Shown piece after piece: positions 36,701 through 45,524 of a stretch of 64,000 nt of DNA. Under the pieces are notes generated by a model, which saw only the letters and a program-made list of their open reading frames with translations, ran no database searches and had not been told where the DNA came from. The stretch is from Flagellimonas meridianipacifica (lineage in GTDB: Bacteria > Bacteroidota > Bacteroidia > Flavobacteriales > Flavobacteriaceae), in the NCBI RefSeq assembly GCF_003001695.1, contig NZ_PVYX01000002.1:186001-250000 (forward strand). The letters are read 5' to 3'. The first letter of the stretch is position 1; each line of letters opens with the position of its first letter. A program made the position numbers and the translations under genes.

Positions 36701-36850
36701 TATTCAGGATTTACTCCTGAGCTGAATCGAAGTGGAACGGATGCTGCCGGAAATCCAGAATTTGGAAATCCACGTGAACAAACGGGAATAGAACTGAATG
36801 CCTATCCAACTACCCGAACCTTCATCCTTGGTTTAAACCTACAAATCTAA
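33707..36850 (+). CDS. SusC-like TonB-dependent outer-membrane receptor
   Basis: Complete, 1047 residues. A signal peptide ends at VAVFSQ (residue about 21). Residues about 24-105 form a carboxypeptidase-D regulatory-like domain (TVSGTVTEVGGQPLPGAAV). A TonB-box-like segment, DEVVVVGYG, follows at about 104-112, then the plug (about 113-228, with IQGKVAGVNI, GAATV-type strands and AANGVILITTKKG) and the barrel ending in LGLNLQI. It imports oligosaccharide with the SusD partner, whose ATG overlaps its stop as TAATG. A 233-bp upstream region with operators S3 and S4 suggests direct control by the regulator gene before it. It is not a recent copy of the SusC at position 1: the barrel sequences differ clearly. 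Confidence 0.96.
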   Translation: MKKKSVFLVIFLLLSSVAVFSQQTITVSGTVTEVGGQPLPGAAVVIIGTSIGTQTDFDGNYVLNDVPTDATLAFSYIGYIGQEIPVNNLTSISVSLQEDTQRLDEVVVVGYGEQKRSDITGAVVSVKSEEIVKLPTLTAVQAIQGKVAGVNIVANDAPGATPTVIVRGVGTALAGREPFYVVDGQPLQDIRSINPADIESIEFLKGASYANIYGIRAANGVILITTKKGREGKLTFNFDSFFGLRSVLNRVDMANGSQYTQFFNEENAAIGGPQLQPNQRYDTDWYDELLQTGTVQNYNFSVSGASEKVNYFLSYNFYDEEGILEDAKFSRGNIRSNNTFKLFDDRFRITQNLNVTYTNEAPKPFGAFNNAYRQSPLVPVFYDNGRFGQSFYNQTTGIVGFEAAEGESIGRLNSAGNPVSQVFFEDIDQSTTTLQGQITAEFDVTDYLTATARFGATQGFLKRTDFQPIRQEWLNADPIRTVEQFEEGRADLDGDGVISTEFANNRLNVRDEEFFRWNIEAFLTFDKSFDKHNVSATVGLSRENFGGRETVIAEGFDVFDEPRLRSLGRQTSSFFANTVDQIFNQSTNLQSYFARAEYDFAEKYFVRAVIRRDGTSDFVTGENFFDNFPAFSLGWTLTEENFLKDNELINFFKVFGGWGQLGNANVPINVQQIETDAASGNENYVFGPTQDLIFGAAFGSPVFPLQWEVTEEFEVGFDFAMLDRKLSGTFTYYDRNNTNAIINVQNTLNSAAEGNFLAQAAEVSNSGVEVLVNWRDRVGEDFSYNVGVNFSTNRNRVENVVPGFDGEVGGGLGNGQITKRLQEGQPLFAWWLFEADGVWQNQEEIDNNPSVGNARPGHLRYVDQNEDGVIDDRDKRFFDNYVPTFNYGVTIGAQYKNFDFSLDGFGVGGNKIYNGLANTRLQSVNISEEIFNSRWTGEGSTNSSPGADRDALASSFWLEDGDFFRINNITLGYTINQMGFLDRARIYFTAQNPFIFTNYSGFTPELNRSGTDAAGNPEFGNPREQTGIELNAYPTTRTFILGLNLQI

Positions 36851-38304
36851 TGAAAGCACTACTAAAAAAAATAAACACGATGATTGCAGAAATAAGAACC
36901 TTAATTTTGGCCGTTTTAATTGTTTCGACTTTTTTCGGTTGTGATGACTTTGTAGAAGAGGTCGATGTGGTAACACCCACAGCTGAAGAAAGTGGAGAGG
37001 ATTTTCAACCTATACAGTTTGTGACCGGAGTCTATGGAAGACACACTGACTTCGCTTACGCCTTTTCTTATTTGGGAATTACTGAGATTATTTCGGACAA
37101 TTCGGATAAAGGAAGCGCACCTACGGATACAGGTGCTGACAAGGACCAATTAGACGGGCTTACCCATACCCCATCAAGTGTTTCCATAAGGGCAATGTGG
37201 ACACAATGGTATAAAGCCATCGGCAGGGCTTCTCTTGCAATAGAATTTACCGAGACTTTCGAACCTATTGATGAAAGTCTAAGAACACGGCTGATAGGCG
37301 AATGTAAGTTTTTACGAGCCCTTAATTATTTTTGGTTGGTCCGAACCTTTGGCGATGTACCTCTTCAAGATGTAGATATTCTTAATCGAGCTCCGCTTGC
37401 CGAGGTTTATGCTTTTATCGAGCAGGACTTAAACGAGGCCATTGCTGCCTTACCTTTAAAAAGTGAGTATGCGGCACCGGATTTAGGAAGAGCGACCCTA
37501 GGAGCGGCGCAAGCTCTATTATCGAAAGTATACTTATATCAAGAAAAATGGCAAGAAGCTGCCGATATGGCGAATAATGTCATCAACTCAGGAGAGTATG
37601 ATTTGGAACCAGATTACGCTACTGTGTGGAGAGCGACTACAGAGAATGGTATCGAATCAATTTTTGAGCTTCAAGGTCGTGGAGAGATTATTGCACATGG
37701 CATTCAGCAATACTCTTCCACTCAAGGTGCCAGGGGCCCAGATGGTTTTGGTTGGGGATTTAACACCCCTTCTGAAGATTTATTGAATGCCTTTGAGGCA
37801 GAAGGTGATGCTATTCGACGAGATGCCACAATCATTTTTGCAGGAGAAACCATGTTTGATGGCCGTGAGATCAATCCCGGCGTTGAAAATCCAAGATACA
37901 ATGAAAAGGCGTATTCGAGCCTAAATGCAGGCCAACCCGACGGAGATAAAAACATTCGTATTCTTCGTTTTGCAGAGATTCTTTTGATTAGGGCTGAGGC
38001 ATTAAACGAATTGGGACAGTCTGGGGATGCACTTATACCATTAAATAGGGTACGAAGTAGAGTAAGTCTCCCCGATGTAGCGGTCACCGACCAAAATGCT
38101 TTAAGATTGGCTATTTGGAAAGAACGAAGATTGGAATTGGCCATGGAACATGATCGCTGGTACGATCTTTTACGACAGGGAAGGGCAGCAGAAGTTATGA
38201 TTGCTCATGGTAAGCCTTTTGAGATTGGGAAACATGAGTTGTATCCCATTCCCAATGATCAGTTGATACAAACACCGGATATGGAACAAAACCCGGGATG
38301 GTAG
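36850..38304 (+). CDS. SusD/RagB-like surface glycan-binding lipoprotein
   Basis: The 484-residue product starts at the TAATG overlap with susC; an in-frame ATG at 36880 gives a tighter signal peptide. The lipobox ends at Cys31 (TFFGC), followed by DDFVEEVD, an acidic surface-export-like tail. The TPR-like core is seen in FLRALNYFWLVRTFGDVPLQDVDIL and ALLSKVYLYQEKWQEAADMA, and the C-terminal RagB region in ILLIRAEALNELGQ and RRLELAMEHDRWYDLLRQGRA. It forms the lid of the SusC channel at 33707. It is divergent from the SusD at 2560, as expected for a different glycan. Confidence 0.95.
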   Translation: MKALLKKINTMIAEIRTLILAVLIVSTFFGCDDFVEEVDVVTPTAEESGEDFQPIQFVTGVYGRHTDFAYAFSYLGITEIISDNSDKGSAPTDTGADKDQLDGLTHTPSSVSIRAMWTQWYKAIGRASLAIEFTETFEPIDESLRTRLIGECKFLRALNYFWLVRTFGDVPLQDVDILNRAPLAEVYAFIEQDLNEAIAALPLKSEYAAPDLGRATLGAAQALLSKVYLYQEKWQEAADMANNVINSGEYDLEPDYATVWRATTENGIESIFELQGRGEIIAHGIQQYSSTQGARGPDGFGWGFNTPSEDLLNAFEAEGDAIRRDATIIFAGETMFDGREINPGVENPRYNEKAYSSLNAGQPDGDKNIRILRFAEILLIRAEALNELGQSGDALIPLNRVRSRVSLPDVAVTDQNALRLAIWKERRLELAMEHDRWYDLLRQGRAAEVMIAHGKPFEIGKHELYPIPNDQLIQTPDMEQNPGW

Positions 38305-38316
38305 CAACTGTGCAGC

Positions 38317-39705
38317 ATGAAAAAATTATTTGAGTTAAGTTTAGTTTTAGTACTGGCCGTTGTATCCTTAGTAGCAGGGTGCAATGGCCAAAAAACTTCT
38401 GAAAAGGAAACTAATGCTGTGGAGGATGAAGATAATTCTTCCAGTGACTATTCCAATTATTCGGACGAAGCTCTAATGGACTTGGTCCAAAGAGAAACTT
38501 TTAACTATTTCTGGGAAGGAGCTGAACCTGTTTCGGGTCTGGCTCGGGAAAGAATTCATATGGATGGCATTTACCCTTCTAATGACCGTGATGTAGTTAC
38601 TACGGGAGGGTCGGGTTTTGGCCTAATGGCTATTTTGGTTGGAATCGAACGCGGCTTTGTTTCTCGGGATGATGCGCTAAAGCGATACGAAAAAGTAGTG
38701 GACTTTTTGGCCAATAAGGCCGATCGTTTTCATGGGGCATGGCCTCATTGGCTTTATGGTACTACTGGAGAAACCAAACCGTTCAGCCCAAAAGATGATG
38801 GTGGGGATTTGGTGGAGACAGCATTTCTTATTCAAGGGTTGCTCACTGTCAAGGAATATTTTAAAGAAGGCAATGAGAGGGAAAAACAACTCGCGGAAAA
38901 TATTCAAAAGTTATATGAGGAAGTAAAATGGGATTGGTACACCCAAGGAGGAAACGGCTTGTTTTGGCATTGGTCACCAAACTTTGGTTGGGAAATGAAC
39001 TTCTTGGTTAGAGGTTATAATGAGACCCTTATTATGTACGTTTTGGCAGCAGCGTCGCCAACACATCCAATTTCCAAAGAGGTCTATGATATTGGCTGGG
39101 CAAGGAATGGTGAGATATCCAACAGTGTAACTTACTATGGCTTGGATACGGAGTTGGACCACTATCCAAGGGATACAGCTCCAGTGGGACCTCTATTTTG
39201 GGCGCATTATTCCTATTTGGGATTAAATCCCACAGGTCTTAAAGATCCGTACGGTGATTTTTGGAAGCTTAATTCCCATCATGCTCAAATTCATCATAGG
39301 CACTGCGTTGAAAATCCAAACGATTATGAAGGGTATTCAGCAGAATGTTGGGGTCTAACTTCCAGCTATTCCATGGACGGCTATGCGGGGCACAGACCGG
39401 ATAAGGATTTAGGGGTGATTTCCCCAACCGCCGCTTTGTCATCGATGCCGTATACTCCAAAAGAAAGTCTTGCTTTTCTAAGGTTTATGTATGAGGAACA
39501 GGACAGTTTAATTGGCAAGTACGGTCCGTATGATGCTTTTAGTTTTGAACATGATTGGTATCTACCCAGATATCTGGCAATTGACCAAGGCCCTATTCCT
39601 GTTATGATTGAAAATTATAGAACCGGTCTATTGTGGAAATGGTTTATGAAAAATGAAGATGTGTTAAGAGGACTTGCCAAATTGGGTTTTACCTACGAGC
39701 AATAA
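38317..39705 (+). CDS. Glucoamylase-family lipoprotein, GH144-like (candidate beta-1,2-glucan hydrolase)
   Basis: The 462-residue protein has a lipobox ending at Cys22 (SLVAGC) and a short acidic-Ser linker. An (alpha/alpha)6 barrel of the COG5368 / glycoamylase type follows: LVQRETFNYFWEGAEP, GIYPSNDRDVVTTGGSGFGLMAI, GGDLVETAFLIQGLL, GWEMNFLVRGYNE and the terminal IDQGPIPVMIENYRTGLLW. These motifs are those of GH144 endo-beta-1,2-glucanases and of the related domain in cyclic beta-1,2-glucan synthases. A GH3 gene follows, as in known beta-1,2-glucan (sophorooligosaccharide) loci. The family assignment is good. Specificity is inferred, and the sulfatase downstream is unexpected for such a substrate. 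Confidence 0.82.
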   Translation: MKKLFELSLVLVLAVVSLVAGCNGQKTSEKETNAVEDEDNSSSDYSNYSDEALMDLVQRETFNYFWEGAEPVSGLARERIHMDGIYPSNDRDVVTTGGSGFGLMAILVGIERGFVSRDDALKRYEKVVDFLANKADRFHGAWPHWLYGTTGETKPFSPKDDGGDLVETAFLIQGLLTVKEYFKEGNEREKQLAENIQKLYEEVKWDWYTQGGNGLFWHWSPNFGWEMNFLVRGYNETLIMYVLAAASPTHPISKEVYDIGWARNGEISNSVTYYGLDTELDHYPRDTAPVGPLFWAHYSYLGLNPTGLKDPYGDFWKLNSHHAQIHHRHCVENPNDYEGYSAECWGLTSSYSMDGYAGHRPDKDLGVISPTAALSSMPYTPKESLAFLRFMYEEQDSLIGKYGPYDAFSFEHDWYLPRYLAIDQGPIPVMIENYRTGLLWKWFMKNEDVLRGLAKLGFTYEQ

Positions 39706-39762
39706 TAGATGTAAAGACAAATTTTATAGTAACTGATATTACCTCCCAAGAAAAAAACCTAC

Positions 39763-42036
39763 ATGAACTTGAACAAGCAACACGTTATTTTTTTTCTGCT
39801 TTTTGCTTTTATACAATTGCACGCGCAAGAAAAAAGTACCATTCCAGTGATCCAAGAACTTTTGGACAAGATGACTCTGGATGAAAAAATAGGCCAGCTT
39901 AACCTGCTTACCCCTGGTGGCGCAGTAGCCACGGGTTCCGTGGTCAGCAAAGATGTGGAAACAAAGATAAAAGCTGGCCAGGTTGGAGGTCTTTTTGGTG
40001 TATCCGGACCTGATAAAGTAAGAGTTGCCCAAGAACTTGCAGTTAACAACACCCGCTTAAAAATACCTCTGTTATTCGGTTCTGATGTTATCCATGGTTA
40101 TAAGACCACATTTCCAATTCCTTTGGGGATGTCATGCAGCTGGGATTTGGATTTGATTGAAAAATCTGCACGAATCGCGGCAGTAGAGGCAACCGCTGAT
40201 GGCATTAATTGGAATTTTTCTCCCATGGTTGACATTGCCAGAGACCCCAGATGGGGTCGTATTGCAGAGGGCGCAGGGGAAGACCCCTATCTGGGGTCAG
40301 CTATCGCAAGTGCAATGGTTAAGGGATATCAGGGAACTAACCTGTCTGAACCGAACACGATGCTATCTTGCGTAAAACATTTTGCGCTCTATGGAGCGTC
40401 TCAAGCAGGGCGTGATTATCATACCGTGGATATGAGTAAGGTGAAAATGTTTAATCAATACTTACCTCCATACAAAGCTGCAATAGATGCCGGGGTAGCA
40501 TCTATAATGACCTCCTTTAATGATGTTGATGGAATACCGGCAACGGGTAACAAATGGCTATTAACCGATTTGTTACGAGATAGTTGGGGATTTAAGGGCT
40601 TTGTGGTTTCTGACTATACTTCTTTGAACGAAATGATTCCCCACGGCTTGGGAAATCTTCAAGATGTATCGGCGCTTTCCTTGAAAGCAGGTTTGGACAT
40701 GGATATGGTAGGTGAGGGCTTTTTAACAACATTGAAGAAATCTGTAGAAGAAGGCAGAGTAACGGAAGAAGAAATAACCCAAGCCTGTCGAAGAATTTTG
40801 GAAGCGAAATATAAGTTGGGACTTTTCGACGACCCATATCGGTATTTGGAGAGCAACAGACCTAAAAAGGATATTCTTACGCAAGGACATCGGCAGTTTG
40901 CCAGAGAGGTGGCAGCACGCTCCTTTGTTTTGCTCAAAAATCACAAGAGTATTTTGCCAATAAAGAAGAACGCTAAAATTGCTTTGGTGGGTCCCTTAGC
41001 CGACAGCCGAAATAACATGTTGGGAACTTGGGCACCCACCGGAAATCCAGATTTGGCGGTAACGGTTATTGAAGGATTTAAAAAGGTAGCTCCCAATGCT
41101 ACCATTTCTTATGCAAAAGGTGCCAACATTACTGATGATAAAGAATTGGCTAAAAAAGTGAATGTCTTTGGCCCCCGGGTTGTAATTGACAAACGCACTC
41201 CTGAAGCCATGATAAAGGAAGCAGTGGATGCTGCAAATTCTTCGGATGTAGTGGTGGCTGTTGTGGGCGAAGCTTCCGAAATGAGTGGTGAATCAGCCAG
41301 TCGTACAGATATTTCTATTTCGGAAAGTCAAAAAAAGTTGATTCAGGCTTTGGTTGCCACGGGTAAGCCGGTTACTCTTGTCTTGATGAGCGGCCGTCCC
41401 CTTACGATTCCTGAGGAGTATGAAATGCCGGTCTCTGTTTTGCAGGTTTGGCATTCTGGTGTGGAAGCAGGCAATGCCATTGCTGATGTTGTTTTTGGCA
41501 ATTATAATCCGTCAGGAAAACTTACTACAACATGGCCTAGAAACGTGGGACAAATTCCCATTTATCATAGCATAAAGAATACTGGGAGACCAAACCCAAA
41601 GGAAGGGTATGAAAAGTTTAAGTCAAATTATTTGGATATGCCCAACACTCCGTTATTTCCCTTTGGATATGGATTGAGCTATACCACCTTTGAGTATTCC
41701 AACCTACAATTGGATAAACTGGAAATTAGTGCTGGAGAAACTCTAAATGTAACTGTGACAGTCAAAAATACGGGTAATTATGACGGTGAAGAAATTATAC
41801 AACTCTATCTCAGTGATGTGGTTCGAAGCATTACTCCCCCAAAACGTCAACTCAAAGGATTTAAGAAAGTTAAGCTCAAAAAGGGTGAGCGAAAAGAAGT
41901 AACTTTAACCTTAACGGAAGAAGACCTTAAGTTTTACAACAGCGACTTGGATTTTGTGGCAGAACTAGGAGAGTTTGTGGTATATGTTGGCCCAAATTCC
42001 GATGCCGAACTTTCGGGTTCATTTGTGTTAAAATAG
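39763..42036 (+). CDS. GH3 beta-glucosidase (BglX-type)
   Basis: The 757-residue enzyme has a signal peptide ending at IQLHAQ (residue about 22). It shows the three-domain GH3 build: an N-terminal TIM barrel (KIGQLNLLTPGG, PRWGRIAEGAGEDPYLG, CVKHFALYG) with nucleophile Asp284 in FVVSDYTS, an alpha/beta sandwich (SFVLLKNHKSILPIKK, MSGRPL, GVEAGNAIADVVFG), and a fibronectin-III-like C-terminal domain (YSNLQL, GEEIIQLYLSD). It probably releases glucose from beta-linked gluco-oligosaccharides in the periplasm. Next to a GH144-like enzyme, beta-1,2-linked substrates are likely. A 57-bp gap separates it from the GH144-like gene. Confidence 0.93.
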   Translation: MNLNKQHVIFFLLFAFIQLHAQEKSTIPVIQELLDKMTLDEKIGQLNLLTPGGAVATGSVVSKDVETKIKAGQVGGLFGVSGPDKVRVAQELAVNNTRLKIPLLFGSDVIHGYKTTFPIPLGMSCSWDLDLIEKSARIAAVEATADGINWNFSPMVDIARDPRWGRIAEGAGEDPYLGSAIASAMVKGYQGTNLSEPNTMLSCVKHFALYGASQAGRDYHTVDMSKVKMFNQYLPPYKAAIDAGVASIMTSFNDVDGIPATGNKWLLTDLLRDSWGFKGFVVSDYTSLNEMIPHGLGNLQDVSALSLKAGLDMDMVGEGFLTTLKKSVEEGRVTEEEITQACRRILEAKYKLGLFDDPYRYLESNRPKKDILTQGHRQFAREVAARSFVLLKNHKSILPIKKNAKIALVGPLADSRNNMLGTWAPTGNPDLAVTVIEGFKKVAPNATISYAKGANITDDKELAKKVNVFGPRVVIDKRTPEAMIKEAVDAANSSDVVVAVVGEASEMSGESASRTDISISESQKKLIQALVATGKPVTLVLMSGRPLTIPEEYEMPVSVLQVWHSGVEAGNAIADVVFGNYNPSGKLTTTWPRNVGQIPIYHSIKNTGRPNPKEGYEKFKSNYLDMPNTPLFPFGYGLSYTTFEYSNLQLDKLEISAGETLNVTVTVKNTGNYDGEEIIQLYLSDVVRSITPPKRQLKGFKKVKLKKGERKEVTLTLTEEDLKFYNSDLDFVAELGEFVVYVGPNSDAELSGSFVLK

Positions 42037-42040
42037 TATC

Positions 42041-42943
42041 ATGGAAAGAGCCTATTCTTGGATAACCTTATTCATATTTTCATGTTTCTTCTCTGCCAGT
42101 CATGGACAGGTTCGTTATAAGGATTCACTCTTTTCTGATATTAGTACATCGACATTTACCTATCAAGATACTTTACAACTTGATCTTTACCTTCCCAAAA
42201 AAGATACTGTTAAACAAAGACCTTTGGTGCTTTTGGTTCATGGTGGAGGTTTTGCTTCGGGTAAAAGAGACAATCCGTTGGAGAAAAAGTTTTGTATGGA
42301 TATGACTTCCAGAGGCTATGTGGTAGCTTCCATGAGTTACCACCTAACGCGTAAGGGAAAGTCTTTTGGATGCGATTGCCCATCTACGGAGAAAATAGAG
42401 ACCTTTAAACAGGCCTCTCAAGATGTAGCGTATGCCGTCAACTTTTTGGGTGAAAAGCAGGATGAATTGGGCTTAGATTCAAAAAAGATTATTCTGGTTG
42501 GCAGCAGTGCAGGAGCAGAAGCTGTTTTGAATACTGTTTTTATGCAAAATCATTATGATTTTAAAGACATAGCCTTTCCCAAGGAAAGAATTGTAGGTGT
42601 GGTTTCGTTCGCAGGTGCGGTATTGGGTACTGGTTACATTACCAAGGAAACAGCAATCCCAACATTGCTTTACCACGGTAAGATGGATAGATTGGTGCCA
42701 TATGGTTCTGCGCCACATCACTACTGCAATCCGGAATCACAGGGATATTTGATTCTGGGAGGATCCCAGGCCATAGCCAAAAAGTTGAGTCAACAGGATA
42801 CTTCGTATGTGCTGATGTATGACCCCAAGGGAAATCATGATTGGGCAAACTTGGCATATAAACGCACGGATGAGATTTCGGAATTTATCAAGGAGGTAGT
42901 CCTTGATGGAGTTTTTACACAATCAAAAATTCGTTTGGATTAG
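42041..42943 (+). CDS. Exported alpha/beta-hydrolase esterase
   Basis: The 300-residue protein has a signal peptide (SCFFSASHGQ, residue about 23). The alpha/beta-hydrolase fold has an oxyanion-hole HGGGFASG (67-74), nucleophile Ser156 in VGSSAGAEA, Asp216 in HGKMDRLVP and His266 in KGNHDWAN. This is the layout of the hormone-sensitive-lipase / carbohydrate-esterase-like group often placed in polysaccharide loci. It may remove acetyl or other acyl groups from the glycan. It lies 4 bp after the GH3 stop and 10 bp before the next sulfatase. Substrate unknown. Confidence 0.85.
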   Translation: MERAYSWITLFIFSCFFSASHGQVRYKDSLFSDISTSTFTYQDTLQLDLYLPKKDTVKQRPLVLLVHGGGFASGKRDNPLEKKFCMDMTSRGYVVASMSYHLTRKGKSFGCDCPSTEKIETFKQASQDVAYAVNFLGEKQDELGLDSKKIILVGSSAGAEAVLNTVFMQNHYDFKDIAFPKERIVGVVSFAGAVLGTGYITKETAIPTLLYHGKMDRLVPYGSAPHHYCNPESQGYLILGGSQAIAKKLSQQDTSYVLMYDPKGNHDWANLAYKRTDEISEFIKEVVLDGVFTQSKIRLD

Positions 42944-42953
42944 GTAAGCTGTT

Positions 42954-44585
42954 ATGAAGATTAAGCTATTGACTCTTTTAGTTTTGTTTGGTTTGTTTTC
43001 TTGTAAAGAGAAGGAAGGGCAGATTGAATCGGAGAGAAAAAAACCAAACATTATCTTCATAATGTCTGATGATCATGCCTATCAAGCTATTAGTGCTTAT
43101 GGTCACGAGATTGGAAAAATTGCACCCACCCCCAACATTGACCGTATTGCTGAAAACGGTGCAATGTTCAAAAGGGCCTATGTTACCAATTCAATTTGTG
43201 GTCCTAGCCGAGCGGTAATACTTACGGGTAAACACAGTCACCTTAATGGATTTCGGCAAAATGGTGAGCGTTTTGATGGGTCTCAGCCCACTTTGCCCAA
43301 GTATCTTAAAGCCATGGGTTATCAAACGGCAATTGTAGGGAAATGGCACCTTCATGATTGGCCTCAAGGATTTGATCATTGGAACATTTTACAGGGTCAA
43401 GGCAATTATTATAATCCAAACTTTATAGACAATGGGGATTCCATTACGGTGGAGGGCTATGCGAACGATATCATCACCGATAAGGCACTTTCCTGGCTAA
43501 AACAAAGGAACGATAGTGCTCCCTTTCTTATGATGGTGCAACACAAGGCCCCTCACAGAAACTGGATGCCCGCACTTCGACATGCCAACAAGTTTGATAG
43601 TATTAGCATTCCCCTTCCGGATACTTATTTTTCGAAGCATGAGAATCAACAAGCCGCGCTGGAGCAACAGCAGACCATATATAAGGATATGTATGAAGGG
43701 CACGACCTTAAGTTGACGAAGGCTAAAGGTAGTTTGGAACTGGCCAACAACCCATGGCCTTCTGATTTTGAACGGATGACCGAACAACAACGAGCCCAGT
43801 GGAATGACGCGTATAAGAAAAAGAATGATGTCTTTCACAAAGCAAATCTTGACGGAAAGGAACTGGCCATCTGGAAAGGACAACGTTACCTTCAAGATTA
43901 TCTGGCCACTGTTGCCTCTGTGGATGAAGGTGTCGGAAGAATTTTGGATTATTTAGAAGAATCGGGCCTGGATGAAAACACCATTGTGATTTACACCTCA
44001 GACCAAGGCTTTTACCTAGGAGAAAAAGGCTGGTTCGACAAACGCTTTATGTACGAGGAATCGTTTAGGACACCACTTTTGATACAGTACCCAGGAGTTA
44101 TTGAAAAAGGCAAACAGGTTGGGGCTATGGTTCAGAATCTCGATTTTGCCCAGACCCTATTGGATTTTGCGGGAGGAAGGGAGTACAGTTCAGAAATGCA
44201 AGGAGAGTCTTTGGTACCACTCCTGACCAATACAATGGAAGAAGAAGATTTTAGGGATATTATCTACTATCACTATTACGATTATCCTGCATTTCATATG
44301 GTAAAGAAACACTATGGAGTAAGCACAAAACGATACAAACTGATGCACTTTTATGACGATATCGATAGTTGGGAGTTCTATGATCTTAAGGAAGATCCAC
44401 AAGAATTGGATAACAAGATGGATGATGAAGCGTACCTCGATATTATTGATAGGATGAAAACCAGACTCGATTCGATGCAAAAGCTTTACAAGGTGACCGA
44501 AAAAGAATTTGAACAAGCTCCCAAAGAAAAAGTGGACAAGGCCTTTGAAACTTTTGAAAAATTGAGGGGTGAACCAATGAAATGA
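42954..44585 (+). CDS. S1-family sulfatase lipoprotein (motif CGPSR; GlcNAc-6-sulfatase-like subgroup)
   Basis: The 543-residue sulfatase has a lipobox ending at Cys17 (GLFSC). It shows IMSDDHAYQAISAYG, the nucleophile Cys82 in NSICGPSRAVILTGKHSH, KWHLHDWPQGFDHW, HKAPHRNW, TSDQGFYLGEKGWFDKRFMYEES and the DUF4976-like FYDLKEDPQELDN at the C-terminus. The NSICGPSRAVILTGKHSHLNG signature and YTSDQG are typical of the N-acetylglucosamine-6-sulfatase-like S1_11 type group, though members act on other sugars. The ATGA overlap with the next gene shows coupling. Its presence in a GH144/GH3 operon suggests that the target glucan-like glycan is sulfated, or that the operon serves a mixed substrate. Confidence 0.92.
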   Translation: MKIKLLTLLVLFGLFSCKEKEGQIESERKKPNIIFIMSDDHAYQAISAYGHEIGKIAPTPNIDRIAENGAMFKRAYVTNSICGPSRAVILTGKHSHLNGFRQNGERFDGSQPTLPKYLKAMGYQTAIVGKWHLHDWPQGFDHWNILQGQGNYYNPNFIDNGDSITVEGYANDIITDKALSWLKQRNDSAPFLMMVQHKAPHRNWMPALRHANKFDSISIPLPDTYFSKHENQQAALEQQQTIYKDMYEGHDLKLTKAKGSLELANNPWPSDFERMTEQQRAQWNDAYKKKNDVFHKANLDGKELAIWKGQRYLQDYLATVASVDEGVGRILDYLEESGLDENTIVIYTSDQGFYLGEKGWFDKRFMYEESFRTPLLIQYPGVIEKGKQVGAMVQNLDFAQTLLDFAGGREYSSEMQGESLVPLLTNTMEEEDFRDIIYYHYYDYPAFHMVKKHYGVSTKRYKLMHFYDDIDSWEFYDLKEDPQELDNKMDDEAYLDIIDRMKTRLDSMQKLYKVTEKEFEQAPKEKVDKAFETFEKLRGEPMK

Positions 44586-45424
44586 AAAAAAGAAACTTTC
44601 TTTTACCGACTTTGTTAGTAGGTTTCATCTGCTGTGCATTCGGCCAGCAACTCAGCGTTCTGACCTATAACATTAGGTTTGATAACCCTTCGGACGGACT
44701 TAATAGGTGGGATTCAAGGAAAGGATGGATTGCATCCCAACTTAATTCATATCACCCTACGGTTTTTGGAACCCAGGAGGGATTGCGTCATCAAATTGAT
44801 TTTTTAGACGACCAATTAAAATCATATACCTATGTAGGAGCGGGAAGGGATGATGGAAAAGAAAAAGGAGAACATGCGGCCATCTTTTTTGATACTACCC
44901 AAGTGAAATTATTGGGGAATAATACTTTTTGGCTATCTGAAACTCCCGAAAGACCATCCAAAGGATGGGATGCGGCAATCAAACGTATCTGTACCTATGG
45001 ACTTTTTGAAGATTCAAGGAATGGCAACCGTTTTATGGTGTTCAATACCCATTTTGACCATGTGGGTGAGACGGCCCGATTGGAAAGTGCCCAATTAATC
45101 TTGGAAAAAATGAAGCAGCTAAATCCGAATGGGTTACCGATACTGCTGATGGGCGATTTTAATCTTGAACCCGATAGTGAAGGAATACGGTTGGTTTTGA
45201 AAGAAATGAAAGATGCACATAGTGTTTCAAATCACAAAGCAAATAGGATTCAAGGAACTTTTAACGGATTCGATGCCCATAAGCCCATCACCCGAAGAAT
45301 TGACTATATCTTTTTTGATGATTCCAGACTTAAAGCAATTACCAGTGAGATTATTTGTGATTCCATGAAAGGGCGGTACCCTTCTGACCATTTTCCAGTA
45401 CACGCAGAATTTGATTTTAAATAG
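44582..45424 (+). CDS. Exported endonuclease/exonuclease/phosphatase-fold protein
   Basis: The 280-residue protein has a signal peptide ending at CAFGQ (residue about 21). It contains the EEP motifs in order: LTYNIRFDN, GTQEG with the metal-binding Glu, NTHFDH, LLMGDFNLEPDSEG, RRIDYIFF and YPSDHFPVHAEF. EEP-fold enzymes cleave phosphodiesters or phosphomonoesters using Mg2+. Exported homologues are frequent in Bacteroidota glycan loci but their substrate there is unknown. It overlaps the sulfatase by 4 bp and ends the second polysaccharide operon. A role in removing phosphate or a phosphodiester group from the glycan is only a guess. Confidence 0.85.
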   Translation: MKKRNFLLPTLLVGFICCAFGQQLSVLTYNIRFDNPSDGLNRWDSRKGWIASQLNSYHPTVFGTQEGLRHQIDFLDDQLKSYTYVGAGRDDGKEKGEHAAIFFDTTQVKLLGNNTFWLSETPERPSKGWDAAIKRICTYGLFEDSRNGNRFMVFNTHFDHVGETARLESAQLILEKMKQLNPNGLPILLMGDFNLEPDSEGIRLVLKEMKDAHSVSNHKANRIQGTFNGFDAHKPITRRIDYIFFDDSRLKAITSEIICDSMKGRYPSDHFPVHAEFDFK

Positions 45425-45524
45425 GTGACATGAAAAATTTGAAATCAAAACAAATTCCTGGAGCCCTTTTTCATTGGCCGGAATATCAATATCGCAGATA
45501 AGATGATTAGGTAGAATCAATGAT

